Below are positions 1 to 8,826 of a stretch of DNA of 64,000 bases, in pieces (within the stretch, counting starts at the first letter, position 1; each line of letters opens with the position of its first letter). A program made the translations under genes and the position numbers. The DNA comes from DAIMFL01 sp964372215 (GTDB lineage Bacteria; Pseudomonadota; Alphaproteobacteria; Dongiales; Dongiaceae): the NCBI GenBank assembly GCA_964372215.1, contig CAYJQC010000015.1:1-64000 (forward strand). The letters run 5' to 3'. The notes under the pieces were generated by a model. The model did no database searches. It was not told the DNA's origin and saw only the letters and a program-made list of their open reading frames with translations.

Positions 1-2
1 CC

Positions 3-812
3 GCCGCCGGCACCGCGGCGGTGCTGCTGCTGGCCGGCGGCGTCCTGCTGGCGGCCGGAACCGCCCGGGCGCAGGACGCCCCGGCCGACCCCGATGCCTT
101 CGCCGCCGCCGCCCTGGCGGACACCCGTCTCGCCTATGTCCGCACCGGCGTGCCGGCGGTCGACGCCACCAGCCGCGCCGGGCTGCAGGGCCTGAGCCTG
201 ATCCTCAACCAGCGCACCTCGGTCGAGGCGCTGCCGCCGATGGGCGTCGATGTCGAAACCGACGAGCTCGGCTTCTTCCCGCTGCTGTACTGGCCGATCC
301 TGGCCGGGCAGCCGCTGCCGTCCGATGCCGCGCTGCGCCGGGTGAACGAGTATCTCAAGAACGGCGGCAGCGTGCTGTTCGATACCCGCGACCGCGGCGG
401 CGCCAACCTGTTCGGCGCGGTCTCGCCGGAGACCGAGCGGCTGCGCCAGATCGCGCGCGGGCTCGACATCCCGCCGCTCGCCGTGGTGCCGCCCGACCAC
501 GTGCTGACCAAGGCGTTCTACCTGATGCAGGAATTCCCCGGCCGCTGGACCGACGGCCAGGTCTGGGTCGAGGCCCAGGAGAGCCGGCTGAACGACGGCG
601 TCTCGCCGGTCATCATCGGCAGCAACGACTGGGCCGCGGCCTGGGCGGTCGACGATCTCGGCCGCGCCATGTTCCCGGTGGTGCCGGGCGGCGAGCGCCA
701 GCGCGAGATGTCCTATCGCTTCGGCGTCAACCTGGTGATGTACGTGCTGACCGGCAACTACAAGTCGGATCAGGTGCATGTGCCGGCGATCCTGGAGCGG
801 CTCGGCCAATGA
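3..812 (+). CDS. DUF4159 domain protein, C-terminal part (5' end outside window)
   Basis: The reading frame is open to the window edge, so this is the C-terminal part of a longer gene. A GTG at 21 is possible but unlikely to be the true start, because an alanine-rich hydrophobic stretch (LLLAGGVLLAAG) is followed at once by a DUF4159-like domain. In that domain, segments such as FFPLLYWPI, a flexible-loop NGGSVLFDTRD and a late RFGVNLVMYVLTGNYKSDQVH are visible. Family members in Alphaproteobacteria often carry an N-terminal BatA-like membrane region and sit after MoxR/DUF58 genes, which would lie upstream here. The stop overlaps the next start as ATGA, so the two genes are translationally coupled. 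The biochemical role is unknown; an envelope or stress function is inferred from family context. Confidence 0.75.
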   Translation, partial: AAGTAAVLLLAGGVLLAAGTARAQDAPADPDAFAAAALADTRLAYVRTGVPAVDATSRAGLQGLSLILNQRTSVEALPPMGVDVETDELGFFPLLYWPILAGQPLPSDAALRRVNEYLKNGGSVLFDTRDRGGANLFGAVSPETERLRQIARGLDIPPLAVVPPDHVLTKAFYLMQEFPGRWTDGQVWVEAQESRLNDGVSPVIIGSNDWAAAWAVDDLGRAMFPVVPGGERQREMSYRFGVNLVMYVLTGNYKSDQVHVPAILERLGQ

Positions 813-2881
813 GCGGCGCCCTGGACGCGCTGTCGATCGAGCTGGCGCCCTTGCTGCCGTGGCAGGTGGTGGCCGCGCTCGGCGGCCTCGCCGCGCTGCT
901 CGTCGCCTACGCGCTGGCGCGGCGCGCGCGCGGCGCGCTGTGGCGCGCGGCGGCGGCGGCCGTACTGGTGGTCGCGCTGCTCAACCCCTCGCTGATCGAG
1001 GAGCAGCGCGCGCCGCTCGACGACGTCGCCGTGCTGCTGGTCGACCGCTCGCCGAGCCAGCGACTGGCCGAGCGCGCGGCACAGACCGATGCCGCGCTGG
1101 ACGCGCTGCGTCAGCGGCTCGCCGGGCTCGCCGGCCTCGAGGTCCGGGTGGTCGACGCGGCGCGCGATGCCGGCGACGACGGCACCAAGCTGTTCGGTGA
1201 TCTCGGCAACGCGCTGGCCGACGTGTCGCGCCGGCGCATCGCCGGGGTGATCGCGCTCAGCGACGGCGAGGTGCACGACGCGCCCGCCGACCTCGGCGCG
1301 CTCGGCTTCGACGCGCCGGTCCATCTGCTGCTCACCGGGCGGCCCGACGAGGGCGACCGCCGCCTGGCGGTGACCGAGGCGCCGAGCTATGGCCTGGTCG
1401 GCAAGGAGATCGAGCTCAAGCTGCGGGTCGACGACCTGCCCCAGGCCGGCGGCGCCGCGACCACCGCGCTCAGGATCAGCCGCGACGGCGAGGCGATGCC
1501 GGCGGTGCCGTTCGCGGTCGGCACCGAGCAGAGCCTGACGCTGATGCTCGAGCATGCCGGGCCGACGGTGTTCGAGCTCGAAGTCGATGCCGGGCCGCAA
1601 GAGCTGAGCCTCGCCAACAACCGCGCCGTGGTGGTGGTGAACGGGGTGCGCGACCGGCTGCGCGTGCTGCTGGTTTCCGGCGAGCCCTATCCCGGCGAGC
1701 GCAGCTGGCGCAACCTGCTGAAATCGGATCCGTCGGTCGACCTGGTGCATTTCACCATCCTGCGCCCGCCGGAGAAGCAGGACGGCACGCCGATCAACGA
1801 ATTGTCGCTGATCGCCTTTCCGATCCGCGAGCTGTTCGACCTCAAGCTCGACGAGTTCGATCTCATCATCTTCGACCGCTACCGCCGGCGCGGCGTGCTG
1901 CCGCGCGCCTATTTCGAGAACATCGCCCGCTATGTCGAGAACGGCGGCGCGCTGCTGGAATCCTCGGGCGCCAGCTTCGCCGGCCCGCTCAGCCTGTTCG
2001 ATTCGCCACTCGGCCGGGTGCTGCCGGGCGAGCCGACCGGCGAGGTGATCGAGCGCGGCTTCCAGCCGCAGGTCTCGGAGATCGGCCTGCGCCACCCGGT
2101 GACCGCCGATCTGGTGCCGGCGGACGGCAAGCCGACTTGGGGCCGCTGGTTCCGCACCGTCGACGCCGTGGTGCGCCACGGCACCACGGTGATGACCGGC
2201 GCGGACGATCGCCCGCTGCTGGTGCTCGACCGCTTCGGCGAGGGCCGCGTCGCCCAGCTGATGAGCGACCAGATCTGGCTGTGGGGCCGCGGCTTCGAGG
2301 GCGGCGGACCGCAGGCCGACCTGCTGCGCCGGATCGCCCACTGGCTGATGAAGGAGCCGGAGCTGGAGGAGGAGGACCTCAGGGCGATCGTGGTCGAGGG
2401 CCGGCTCGAGGTGACCCGGCGCTCGCTGAGCGAACAGGCGGTCGAGGTCGAGGTGACGCTGCCCTCGGGCGCGCTGCGCCGCCTGCCGCTCGAGCCGGCC
2501 GGACATGGCCGCTGGAGCGCGGCGCTGGCGGCCGACGAACTCGGGCTGTACCGCATCAGCGACGGCACGCATACCGCCTTCGCGGCGCGCGGCGCGCTCA
2601 ACCCGCTGGAATTCGCCGATCTCCGGGCCACCCCCGAACCGCTGGCGCCGATCGTCGCGGCGAGCGGCGGCGCCACCCAGTGGCTGGCCGAGAGCGCCCT
2701 GCCGGCGATCCGGCTGGTGCGCCCGGGACGCGACACCGCCGGCCGCGGCTGGATCGGCCTGCGGCACAATGGCGACTATGTGGTGACCGGGGTCGAGCGC
2801 CTGCCGCTGCTGCCCGCCGCGCTGGTCCTGCTGCTCGGCCTCGGCACCGCCATGCTGGCCTGGTGGCGCGAAGGCCGCTGA
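809..2881 (+). CDS. Membrane protein with glutamine amidotransferase-like core
   Basis: This 690-residue protein follows the DUF4159 gene with an ATGA overlap. It has two N-terminal membrane segments (about residues 15-60) and one at the C-terminus (LPLLPAALVLLLGLGTAML). Between them lies a large extracytoplasmic region. Residues about 290-520 resemble the class I glutamine-amidotransferase fold found in many membrane-anchored von Willebrand-type proteins (LLVSGEPYPGERSWRNLL, FDLIIFDRYRRRG, YVENGGALLESSGASF). The catalytic Cys expected of a true amidotransferase is not evident, so enzymatic activity is doubtful. It probably forms a complex with the DUF4159 protein. The function is not known. 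Confidence 0.7.
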   Translation: MSGALDALSIELAPLLPWQVVAALGGLAALLVAYALARRARGALWRAAAAAVLVVALLNPSLIEEQRAPLDDVAVLLVDRSPSQRLAERAAQTDAALDALRQRLAGLAGLEVRVVDAARDAGDDGTKLFGDLGNALADVSRRRIAGVIALSDGEVHDAPADLGALGFDAPVHLLLTGRPDEGDRRLAVTEAPSYGLVGKEIELKLRVDDLPQAGGAATTALRISRDGEAMPAVPFAVGTEQSLTLMLEHAGPTVFELEVDAGPQELSLANNRAVVVVNGVRDRLRVLLVSGEPYPGERSWRNLLKSDPSVDLVHFTILRPPEKQDGTPINELSLIAFPIRELFDLKLDEFDLIIFDRYRRRGVLPRAYFENIARYVENGGALLESSGASFAGPLSLFDSPLGRVLPGEPTGEVIERGFQPQVSEIGLRHPVTADLVPADGKPTWGRWFRTVDAVVRHGTTVMTGADDRPLLVLDRFGEGRVAQLMSDQIWLWGRGFEGGGPQADLLRRIAHWLMKEPELEEEDLRAIVVEGRLEVTRRSLSEQAVEVEVTLPSGALRRLPLEPAGHGRWSAALAADELGLYRISDGTHTAFAARGALNPLEFADLRATPEPLAPIVAASGGATQWLAESALPAIRLVRPGRDTAGRGWIGLRHNGDYVVTGVERLPLLPAALVLLLGLGTAMLAWWREGR

Positions 2882-3387
2882 TGGCGCTGGCCAATATCGC
2901 GGCACTGACCGGCTGGGTCGCGCTGTGCCTGGCGGTCGGCTGGATCGGCGCCCAGGTGACGAGGCCGGCCCTGGTCGCGTGGTACCCGGCCCTCGCCAAA
3001 CCGGCCTGGACCCCGCCCGCCATCGCCTTTCCGATCGTCTGGACCGCGCTCTATGTGCTGATGGGCGTCGCCGCCTGGCTGGTGTGGCAGCGGATCGCCG
3101 AGGCCGGCGCCGCCGCAAGCGGCAAGGGCGTCGCCCTGCGCTGGTTGCCGCTGATTCTCTTCGTCCTGCAGCTCGCGCTCAATTCGTTGTGGTCGACGCT
3201 GTTCTTCGGCCTGCGCAGCCCGGGCCTCGCCTTGGCCGAGATCCTGCTGCTGCTGGTCGCCATCGTCGCGACCATGATCGCGTTTCGCGCGGTCTCGGCG
3301 CTGGCGGCGGGACTGCTGCTGCCCTACCTGCTATGGGCCGGCTACGCGACCGCGCTGAATTTCGCGATCTGGCGCATGAACGGTTGA
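2881..3387 (+). CDS. tspO: TspO/MBR family protein
   Basis: This 168-residue integral membrane protein has about five transmembrane segments, the normal size for the tryptophan-rich sensory protein/mitochondrial benzodiazepine receptor family. Family landmarks are visible: KPAWTPP near residue 40, then FPIVWTALYVLMG, ALNSLWSTLFFG and the C-terminal PYLLWAGYATALNFAIW. TspO proteins bind porphyrins and other hydrophobic ligands and modulate tetrapyrrole and stress responses. The ATG shares its A with the stop codon of the preceding gene, so it is probably in the same transcript, although its function is unrelated to that pair. Its last 57 bases overlap the convergent LysR gene. Confidence 0.9.
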   Translation: MALANIAALTGWVALCLAVGWIGAQVTRPALVAWYPALAKPAWTPPAIAFPIVWTALYVLMGVAAWLVWQRIAEAGAAASGKGVALRWLPLILFVLQLALNSLWSTLFFGLRSPGLALAEILLLLVAIVATMIAFRAVSALAAGLLLPYLLWAGYATALNFAIWRMNG

Positions 3388-4323
3388 AGGCTGCAGGCCC
3401 TCGTCCCAGTACGCAAGCGGCCCGAAGCGCGCAGCCAGGAAGTCGACGAAGGCGCGCACCTTGGGCGACAGGTGACGGCTATGCGGGTAGATCGCGTAGA
3501 TCCCGGTATCGGCGTCGGTCCAGTCTTCGAGCAGCGGGACCAGCGCACCGCGTCTGAGATCCTCGCTGACGATGAAGGTCGGCGACAACAGGATGCCCAA
3601 CCCGCGCAAGGCGAACTGGCGCAGTACGTCGCCGTTGTTGGCCGAGAGCGCCGCATCGACCCGCACGCTGACCGGACCGTCGGGGCCGCGGAACCGCCAG
3701 TCGTTGCCGGTCGCCAGATAGGCGTAGGACAGGCAGGCGTGGGACGCGAGCTCGGCCGGATGCTGCGGCCGTCCGGCGCGTTCCAGATAGGCCGGCGCCG
3801 CACACAGCACCCGCCGGTTCACCGCCAGGCGGCGGGCGATCAGGGTCGAGGGCGGCAACTCGGCGATACGCACCGCCACGTCGTAGCCCTCGCCCACCAG
3901 GTCGACGACCCGGTCGTCGAGGGTGAGCGCGACCTTGATCGCGGGATGCCGGGTCAGGAACTCGGCGACCGCCGGGCCGAGATGGCCGAGCCCGAACGAC
4001 ATCGGCGCGTTGACCCGGAGCAATCCGCGCGGCGCCTCGTCGAGGTCCATCACCGCGCGCTCGGCGGCGGCGGCCTCGGCCAGGATCCGCACGCAGTGCT
4101 CGAAATACACCGCACCGGCCTCGGCGACGCTGAGCTGCCGCGTGGTGCGGTTGAGCAGCCGCACCCCCAGGCGGTCCTCGAGCCCGGCGACCTGCCGGCT
4201 GACCGCGGAACGGGTCAGGCCGAGCTTGCGCGCCGCAGCGCTGAAGCTGCGGCCCTCGACGACCTCGACAAAGGCTGCCATTGCCGAAAGATCAGCAACG
4301 GCAAGGCGGTGATTTGTTGCCAT
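3331..4323 (-). CDS. LysR family transcriptional regulator
   Basis: A 330-residue LysR-type regulator. The N-terminal winged helix-turn-helix is clear (FVEVVEGRSFSAAARKLGLT, then SAVSRQVAGLEDRLGVRLL). It is followed by a periplasmic-binding-protein-like effector domain of the usual length for the DsdA/CrgA-like subgroup, with about 30 extra residues at the C-terminus. It is transcribed away from wrbA and a glutathionyl-hydroquinone reductase, so it is probably their regulator, responding to quinones or electrophilic aromatics (inference). An 8-bp inverted repeat spans its own start codon, suggesting autoregulation. The 3' end overlaps tspO. Confidence 0.9.
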   Translation of the reverse strand: MATNHRLAVADLSAMAAFVEVVEGRSFSAAARKLGLTRSAVSRQVAGLEDRLGVRLLNRTTRQLSVAEAGAVYFEHCVRILAEAAAAERAVMDLDEAPRGLLRVNAPMSFGLGHLGPAVAEFLTRHPAIKVALTLDDRVVDLVGEGYDVAVRIAELPPSTLIARRLAVNRRVLCAAPAYLERAGRPQHPAELASHACLSYAYLATGNDWRFRGPDGPVSVRVDAALSANNGDVLRQFALRGLGILLSPTFIVSEDLRRGALVPLLEDWTDADTGIYAIYPHSRHLSPKVRAFVDFLAARFGPLAYWDEGLQPSTVHAPDREIQRGRVAGP

Positions 4324-4335
4324 TCCCGCAACAAA
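4313..4335. promoter_or_regulatory. Putative LysR operator (8-bp inverted repeat, 7-bp spacer)
   Basis: TTTGTTGC (4313-4320) and GCAACAAA (4328-4335) are perfect reverse complements separated by CATTCCC. The site has the T-N11-A layout typical of LysR-type recognition sites. The complement of the lysR ATG lies inside the spacer, so binding would cover the lysR start, and the site is about 120 bases from the wrbA start. This is seen in the sequence; the operator role is inferred. Confidence 0.55.
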
Positions 4336-4456
4336 CTAGTTCCGAACGGCCGCCTGCTCAATCGCCGGTGGAGCCGCCATATTAGCGGACAGCGCCGGGC
4401 CTCGGGCCCGGTCCCTGCCCCCAGGGGGGCGACGACACCGTATTGCGGAGGCGGAG

Positions 4457-5059
4457 ATGGCGAAGATCCTGGTGCTCTATTACTCGAGCTACGGCCATAT
4501 CGAGACCATGGCCGAGGCGGTCGCGGAAGGCGCGCGCAGCGTTCCCGGCACCGCGGTCACGATCAAGCGAGTGCCGGAGCTGATGCCCGAGGAGGTGGCC
4601 CGGAAGGCCGGGGTGAAGCTCGACCAGAAGGCGCCGATCGCCAAGCCGGAGGAGCTGGCTGACTATGACGGCGTCATCTTCGGCACGCCGACCCGCTTCG
4701 GCAACATGGCGGCGCAGATGCGCAACTTCCTCGACCAGACCGGCGGGCTGTGGGCCAAGGGCGCGCTGATCGGCAAGGTCGGCAGCGTGTTCGCCAGCAG
4801 CGCGACCCAGCATGGCGGCCAGGAATCGACCCTGCTGTCGACCCATATCACTCTGCTGCACCAGGGCTTCGTGGTGGTCGGCCTGCCCTATTCGGCGCAG
4901 GAACAGATGACGCTCAGCGAGATCTCCGGCGGGTCGCCCTACGGCGCCACCACCATCGCCGGCGGCGACGGCAGCCGCCAGCCGAGCGAGAACGAGCTGA
5001 AGATGGCGCGCTTCCAGGGCAAGCACGTCGCCGAGATCACCGCCAAGCTGGCGAAGTAG
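4457..5059 (+). CDS. wrbA: NAD(P)H:quinone oxidoreductase WrbA, type IV
   Basis: A 200-residue flavodoxin-like FMN enzyme that reduces quinones to hydroquinones by two-electron transfer, avoiding semiquinone radicals. The N-terminal phosphate-binding loop ([18 protein letters not shown]), [23 protein letters not shown] and [17 protein letters not shown] are characteristic. The length is standard. A good ribosome site (GCGGAGGCGGAG) precedes the ATG. It is divergent from a LysR regulator and 62 bases upstream of a glutathionyl-hydroquinone reductase, forming a likely two-gene quinone detoxification operon. Confidence 0.95.
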   Translation: MAKILVLYYSSYGHIETMAEAVAEGARSVPGTAVTIKRVPELMPEEVARKAGVKLDQKAPIAKPEELADYDGVIFGTPTRFGNMAAQMRNFLDQTGGLWAKGALIGKVGSVFASSATQHGGQESTLLSTHITLLHQGFVVVGLPYSAQEQMTLSEISGGSPYGATTIAGGDGSRQPSENELKMARFQGKHVAEITAKLAK

Positions 5060-5121
5060 CCGCGGCGAGTGGCGTGCGGGACGGTCGATGATCCCGGGAA
5101 CCGGTAGCGAGGGACGAGGGC

Positions 5122-6096
5122 ATGGGACTGCTGATCGAGGGCCAGTGGTACGACCGCTGGTACGACACCGAAGGAACCGGCGGCCGCTTCGAGCGGTCGG
5201 AAAGCGTCTTTCGCAACTGGGTGACGCGGGACGGCGGCAACGGGTTCAAGGCCGAATCGGGCCGCTACCACCTGTACGTGTCACTGGCCTGCCCATGGGC
5301 GCACCGCACCCTCATCTTCCGCAAGCTCAAGCGGCTCGAGGCGCACATCTCGCTGTCGGTGGTCGACTGGCTGATGGGCGAGGACGGCTGGGTGTTCAGC
5401 GACCGGCTGGGCGTCATCCCCGACAGCGTCAACCAGGCCGCGTTCCTGCATCAAGTCTATACCAAGGCGAAACCCGACTACAGCGGCCGGGTGACCGTGC
5501 CGGTGCTGTGGGACAAGCAGCGCGGCACCATCGTGAACAATGAATCCTCGGAGATCATCCGCATGTTCAATGCGGCGTTCGACGACCTGCCCGGCGTCAA
5601 TGCCGGTCTCGACCTCAATCCCGAGCCGCTGCGCGCCCACATCGACAAGGTCAACGCCACGGTCTACGACAACGTCAACAACGGCGTCTACAAGGCCGGC
5701 TTCGCGACCAGCCAGAGCGCGTACGAGAGCGCCGTCGGCGCCCTGTTCGAGACGCTGGACGACCTCGAAAGGCGGCTGTCGAGGCAACGCTACCTCGTGG
5801 GCGACCGGCTGACCGAGGCCGACTGGCGGCTGTTCACCACGCTGGTCCGCTTCGACCCGGTCTATGTCGGGCATTTCAAGTGCAACCTCCGCCGGCTGGC
5901 CGACTATCCCAACCTGTGGAGCTACACCCGCGAGCTGTACCAGATGCCGGGGGTCGCCGGCACGGTGAACATGGCCCACATCAAGGGCCACTATTACGAG
6001 AGCCACCGGATGATCAACCCGAGCGGCATCGTACCGGCGGGACCCGACATCGACTTCGCCGCGCCGCACGACCGGGCCCGCCTGGCCGCCGTCTGA
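5122..6096 (+). CDS. yqjG: Glutathionyl-hydroquinone reductase (YqjG/Xi-class GST)
   Basis: A 324-residue Xi-class glutathione transferase that reductively removes glutathione from glutathionyl-hydroquinones. The catalytic cysteine motif is plain: SLACPWAHRTLIFRKLKRLE near residues 55-75. The C-terminal helical domain carries TEADWRLFTTLVRFDPVYVGHFKCN and YTRELYQMPGVAGTVNMAHIK, both typical of the family. Together with WrbA it would clear quinone electrophiles. A ribosome site (GGGACGAGGGC) is positioned correctly. The length matches E. coli YqjG (about 328). Confidence 0.95.
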   Translation: MGLLIEGQWYDRWYDTEGTGGRFERSESVFRNWVTRDGGNGFKAESGRYHLYVSLACPWAHRTLIFRKLKRLEAHISLSVVDWLMGEDGWVFSDRLGVIPDSVNQAAFLHQVYTKAKPDYSGRVTVPVLWDKQRGTIVNNESSEIIRMFNAAFDDLPGVNAGLDLNPEPLRAHIDKVNATVYDNVNNGVYKAGFATSQSAYESAVGALFETLDDLERRLSRQRYLVGDRLTEADWRLFTTLVRFDPVYVGHFKCNLRRLADYPNLWSYTRELYQMPGVAGTVNMAHIKGHYYESHRMINPSGIVPAGPDIDFAAPHDRARLAAV

Positions 6097-6158
6097 CCGT
6101 CTGGCAAATCACCGCGGACTAGAGCGTTTCACTGCCGATTGGAATCATAGGGGATTCA

Positions 6159-6185
6159 CCGATCAGGCTGGGCCAACCTGATCGG
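6159..6185. terminator. Bidirectional hairpin between convergent genes
   Basis: CCGATCAGG (6159-6167) and CCTGATCGG (6177-6185) form a perfect 9-bp stem with a 9-base loop, sited between the converging yqjG-type gene and the small secreted-protein gene. There is no clear U-tract. The flanking text at 6120-6150 (AGAGCGTTTCACTGCCGATT) resembles short dispersed intergenic sequences common in Alphaproteobacteria. Confidence 0.55.
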
Positions 6186-6196
6186 ATCGTGCTCTG

Positions 6197-6550
6197 CTAC
6201 AGTGCCGGCTCCAGGTCGCTGTGGAACAGGGCCAGGGAGTCCTGCACCGAGGCCTCGCCGCAGCCCTTGTCGTCGATCAGGTTGCGCATCTCGGACTTCG
6301 CCTGCTCGATCAGGGTGAGGCGGCGGCCGGCACCGATCGCATAGTGGATCTTCTCGTCGATCACGCCCGCCATCTTTTCGTGCGCCGCCTGGTCGAAGCT
6401 CATCTTGTCGCATTTCTCGGCGGCGACGATGGCCCGGTGATAGCTGCTGTAGGTGGCCTCCACCGCGGCGTCATCGGCCCGGGCCGGGGCGGCCAGCAGC
6501 AGGCCGAGGGCAACGAAACCGGCAAGGCCGGCGGCATGTGAGCGGATCAT
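6197..6550 (-). CDS. Small secreted protein of unknown function
   Basis: A 117-residue protein with a clear Sec signal peptide (hydrophobic GLAGFVALGLLLAAPARA, cleavage predicted after ARA near residue 25). The mature part is about 92 residues, mostly helical and charged, with two cysteines (EKCDKMSFD and KGCGEAS) that could form a disulphide in the periplasm. No family is recognised. It stands alone between the convergent yqjG-type gene and the divergent lyase operon. Confidence 0.65.
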   Translation of the reverse strand: MIRSHAAGLAGFVALGLLLAAPARADDAAVEATYSSYHRAIVAAEKCDKMSFDQAAHEKMAGVIDEKIHYAIGAGRRLTLIEQAKSEMRNLIDDKGCGEASVQDSLALFHSDLEPAL

Positions 6551-6746
6551 CGGTCAGGGTTCCTCTTCGCTGGCCGCAGGCCGGCGCCTGCTGGGCCATC
6601 AGGGTAGTGCGTCGCCGGCGCCTTGCAAAGCCCGCGGGCGGACACCTGCGGGCGGCGATGGGGTCAACGAACGTTGCGCGGTTCGGTTCCCGCCTCTACC
6701 GTGCGCGAGGACGGCAACCGGGCGCAGCGGCGAGGACCGGAGCGAC

Positions 6747-7652
6747 ATGCGGCGAACCACGCGATTCCGCCGGCTGATGGAGGCGCCCGAGATCCTGGTG
6801 CTGCCGGGCATCCACGACGCGCTGTCGCTGCGGATCGCCGAGCAGGCGGGGTTCAAGGCGGTGGCCGCCGGCGGCTATGCCGCGACGGCGAGCCTGCTGG
6901 GCGCCCCCGATGTCGGCCAGCTCACCATGACCGAGATGGCGGACATGTACGCCCGCCTCGCCGACCGCAGCGAGCTGCCGATCTTCGCCGACGCCGATAC
7001 CGGCCACGGCAACACCAGCAACGTCGCGCGCACCGTGCGCACCTTCGAGCGCGCCGGAGTCGCCGCCCTGTTCCTCGAGGACCAGGTGGCGCCCAAGCGC
7101 TGCGGCCACATGGAGGGCAAGCAGGTGGTGCCGCCGGTCGAGATGGTCGGCAAGCTCAAGGCCGCGCTCGACGCGCGGGTCGATTCCGACCTGGTGATCT
7201 GCGCCCGCACCGACGCCCGCGCGGTCGAGGGGCTCGACGCCGCCATCGCACGGGCGGAGCTCTATCGCGAGGCCGGCGCCGACCTGATGTTCGTCGAGGC
7301 GCCGCGCTCGGTCGACGAGCTGCGGCGCATCTGCTCGCAGATCGCCGGGCCGACTCTCGCCAATTGCATCGAAGGCGGGCGCACCCCGGCCCTGCCGGCG
7401 GCCGAGCTCGAGGAGATGGGATTCGCCGCGGTCGCCTGGCCGGTCTCCGCCAGCTACGCCATCGCCAAGGCGCTGCGCGAGGTCTATGCCGCGCTCGCCG
7501 CCGAGGGTACCACCGAAGCGGTCGAGGACCGCATGGTCGACTTCGAGGAGTTCAACGAGCTGATCGGGCTCGATGCGTTGCGCGAGGCCGAGGCCGCCTG
7601 CGACGCCTTCGCCCGGCGCGTGGTCTTCTCCCATGATCCCGATGCCGCCTGA
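6747..7652 (+). CDS. Isocitrate lyase/PEP mutase family protein
   Basis: A 301-residue TIM-barrel carboxyvinyl-carboxyphosphonate phosphorylmutase/methylisocitrate lyase-like enzyme. Visible signatures are GIHDALSLRIAEQAGFKAV at the N-terminus, the metal-site FADADTGHG, the active-site cysteine loop LEDQVAPKRCGHM, and ARTDARAVEGLDAAI. The cysteine motif (KRCGH) is that of lyases acting on 2-hydroxy dicarboxylates or tricarboxylates. The substrate cannot be assigned. The gene overlaps the next by 20 bases and heads a three-gene operon with a class III CoA-transferase and an acyl-CoA dehydrogenase. The ATG at 6747 is chosen because homology begins there; the open frame extends upstream without family sequence. 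Confidence 0.85.
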   Translation: MRRTTRFRRLMEAPEILVLPGIHDALSLRIAEQAGFKAVAAGGYAATASLLGAPDVGQLTMTEMADMYARLADRSELPIFADADTGHGNTSNVARTVRTFERAGVAALFLEDQVAPKRCGHMEGKQVVPPVEMVGKLKAALDARVDSDLVICARTDARAVEGLDAAIARAELYREAGADLMFVEAPRSVDELRRICSQIAGPTLANCIEGGRTPALPAAELEEMGFAAVAWPVSASYAIAKALREVYAALAAEGTTEAVEDRMVDFEEFNELIGLDALREAEAACDAFARRVVFSHDPDAA

Positions 7653-8826
7653 TCCGGCCGCTGCGGCGCCGGCCGGCCGCAAGCCGCTGTCGGGCGTGCG
7701 CGTGATCGATTTCACCCGCGTCCTCGCCGGCCCCTACTGCACGGCGCTGATGGCGGACCTCGGTGCCGACGTGCTGAAGATCGAGAGCCCGGAAGGCGAC
7801 GACTATCGGCGCGTCGGGCCGTTCGTCGGCGGCGAGAGCATGCTGTTCGCCGCCGCCAACCGCGGCAAGCGCTCGATCGCCCTCGACCTCAAGGCGCCGC
7901 GCTCCCTCGACGTCATCCGCGCCCTGGCGCGTGGCGCCGACGTGGTGGTCGAGAATTTCCGTCCCGGCGTGATGGCGCGCCTCGGGCTCGGCTACGACGC
8001 GCTCCGCGCGGAGAACCCGCTTCTGGTCTATGTCAGCATCTCCGGCTTCGGCCAGACCGGCCCCAACACCGCCCGGCCGGCCTACGACATCATCGTCCAG
8101 GCGATGAGCGGCCTGATGTCGGTGACCGGCGATCCGGACGGACCGCCGACCCTGGTCGGCGAGGCGATCGGCGACGTGGCGGCTGGATTGTTCGCTGCCT
8201 GGGGCTGCATGGTGGCGCTGTTCGATCGCGAGCGCAGCGGCCAGGGGCGCCATGTCGACGTGGCGCTGTTCGATTCCCTGCTGGCGATGATGCCGACCCC
8301 GGCCTGCCGCCATTTGCTGGCCGGCGAAACCGTACAACGGGTCGGCAACCGCCATCCGCTGTCGGCCCCGTTCGGCGCCTATGCCGCGGCCGACGGGCAC
8401 TTCGTCGTCGCGGTGCTGAACGAGAAGCTGTTCGCGCTGTTCGCCGAGGTGATCGGCCGGCCGGAACTGGCCGCCGATCCGCGCTTCGCGACCGACGCGC
8501 TGCGCTGCCGCAACGAGCCGGCGCTGCGCGCGGCGCTGGAGGGTTGGGCCGGCGCGCTCACCGCGGCCGAAGCGGTGGCGCGGCTCGCCCGCGCGGGGGT
8601 GCCGGCGTCGCCGATCCTCTCGGTCGCCGAAGCGTGGTCGTCGGATCAGGCGGCGGCGCGCGGGCTCGCCGATCCGATCGACGATCCCGTGCGCGGGCCG
8701 GCTCCCTATCCGGAGCAGCCGGTGCATTTCAACGGCGCGCCGCGCGGCCACCGCGCGCCGGCGCCGGCGCTCAACCAGCACGAGGCCGAGATCCTGGCGG
8801 AGATCGGCGAGGAACCAACGTGCTGA
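7633..8826 (+). CDS. CaiB/BaiF family (class III) CoA-transferase
   Basis: A 397-residue family III CoA-transferase that moves CoA from an acyl-CoA donor to a carboxylic acid. It shows the N-terminal GVRVIDFTRVLAGPYCTALMADLGA, the NRGKRSIALDLK segment, DVVVENFRPGVM and HVDVALFDSLLAMM, where the aspartate should be the catalytic nucleophile. The start is ATG 7633 or 7642, inside the preceding gene. Its last seven bases overlap the GTG start of the acyl-CoA dehydrogenase. The operon context suggests activation of an acid that is then dehydrogenated; the acid is unknown. Confidence 0.9.
   Translation: MIPMPPDPAAAAPAGRKPLSGVRVIDFTRVLAGPYCTALMADLGADVLKIESPEGDDYRRVGPFVGGESMLFAAANRGKRSIALDLKAPRSLDVIRALARGADVVVENFRPGVMARLGLGYDALRAENPLLVYVSISGFGQTGPNTARPAYDIIVQAMSGLMSVTGDPDGPPTLVGEAIGDVAAGLFAAWGCMVALFDRERSGQGRHVDVALFDSLLAMMPTPACRHLLAGETVQRVGNRHPLSAPFGAYAAADGHFVVAVLNEKLFALFAEVIGRPELAADPRFATDALRCRNEPALRAALEGWAGALTAAEAVARLARAGVPASPILSVAEAWSSDQAAARGLADPIDDPVRGPAPYPEQPVHFNGAPRGHRAPAPALNQHEAEILAEIGEEPTC

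Noticed and set aside
3331..3387. 57-base overlap of tspO and the LysR gene as a possible annotation error
   Set aside because: Both proteins end in normal family fashion or with a short tail, and tail-to-tail overlaps are common in compact GC-rich genomes.
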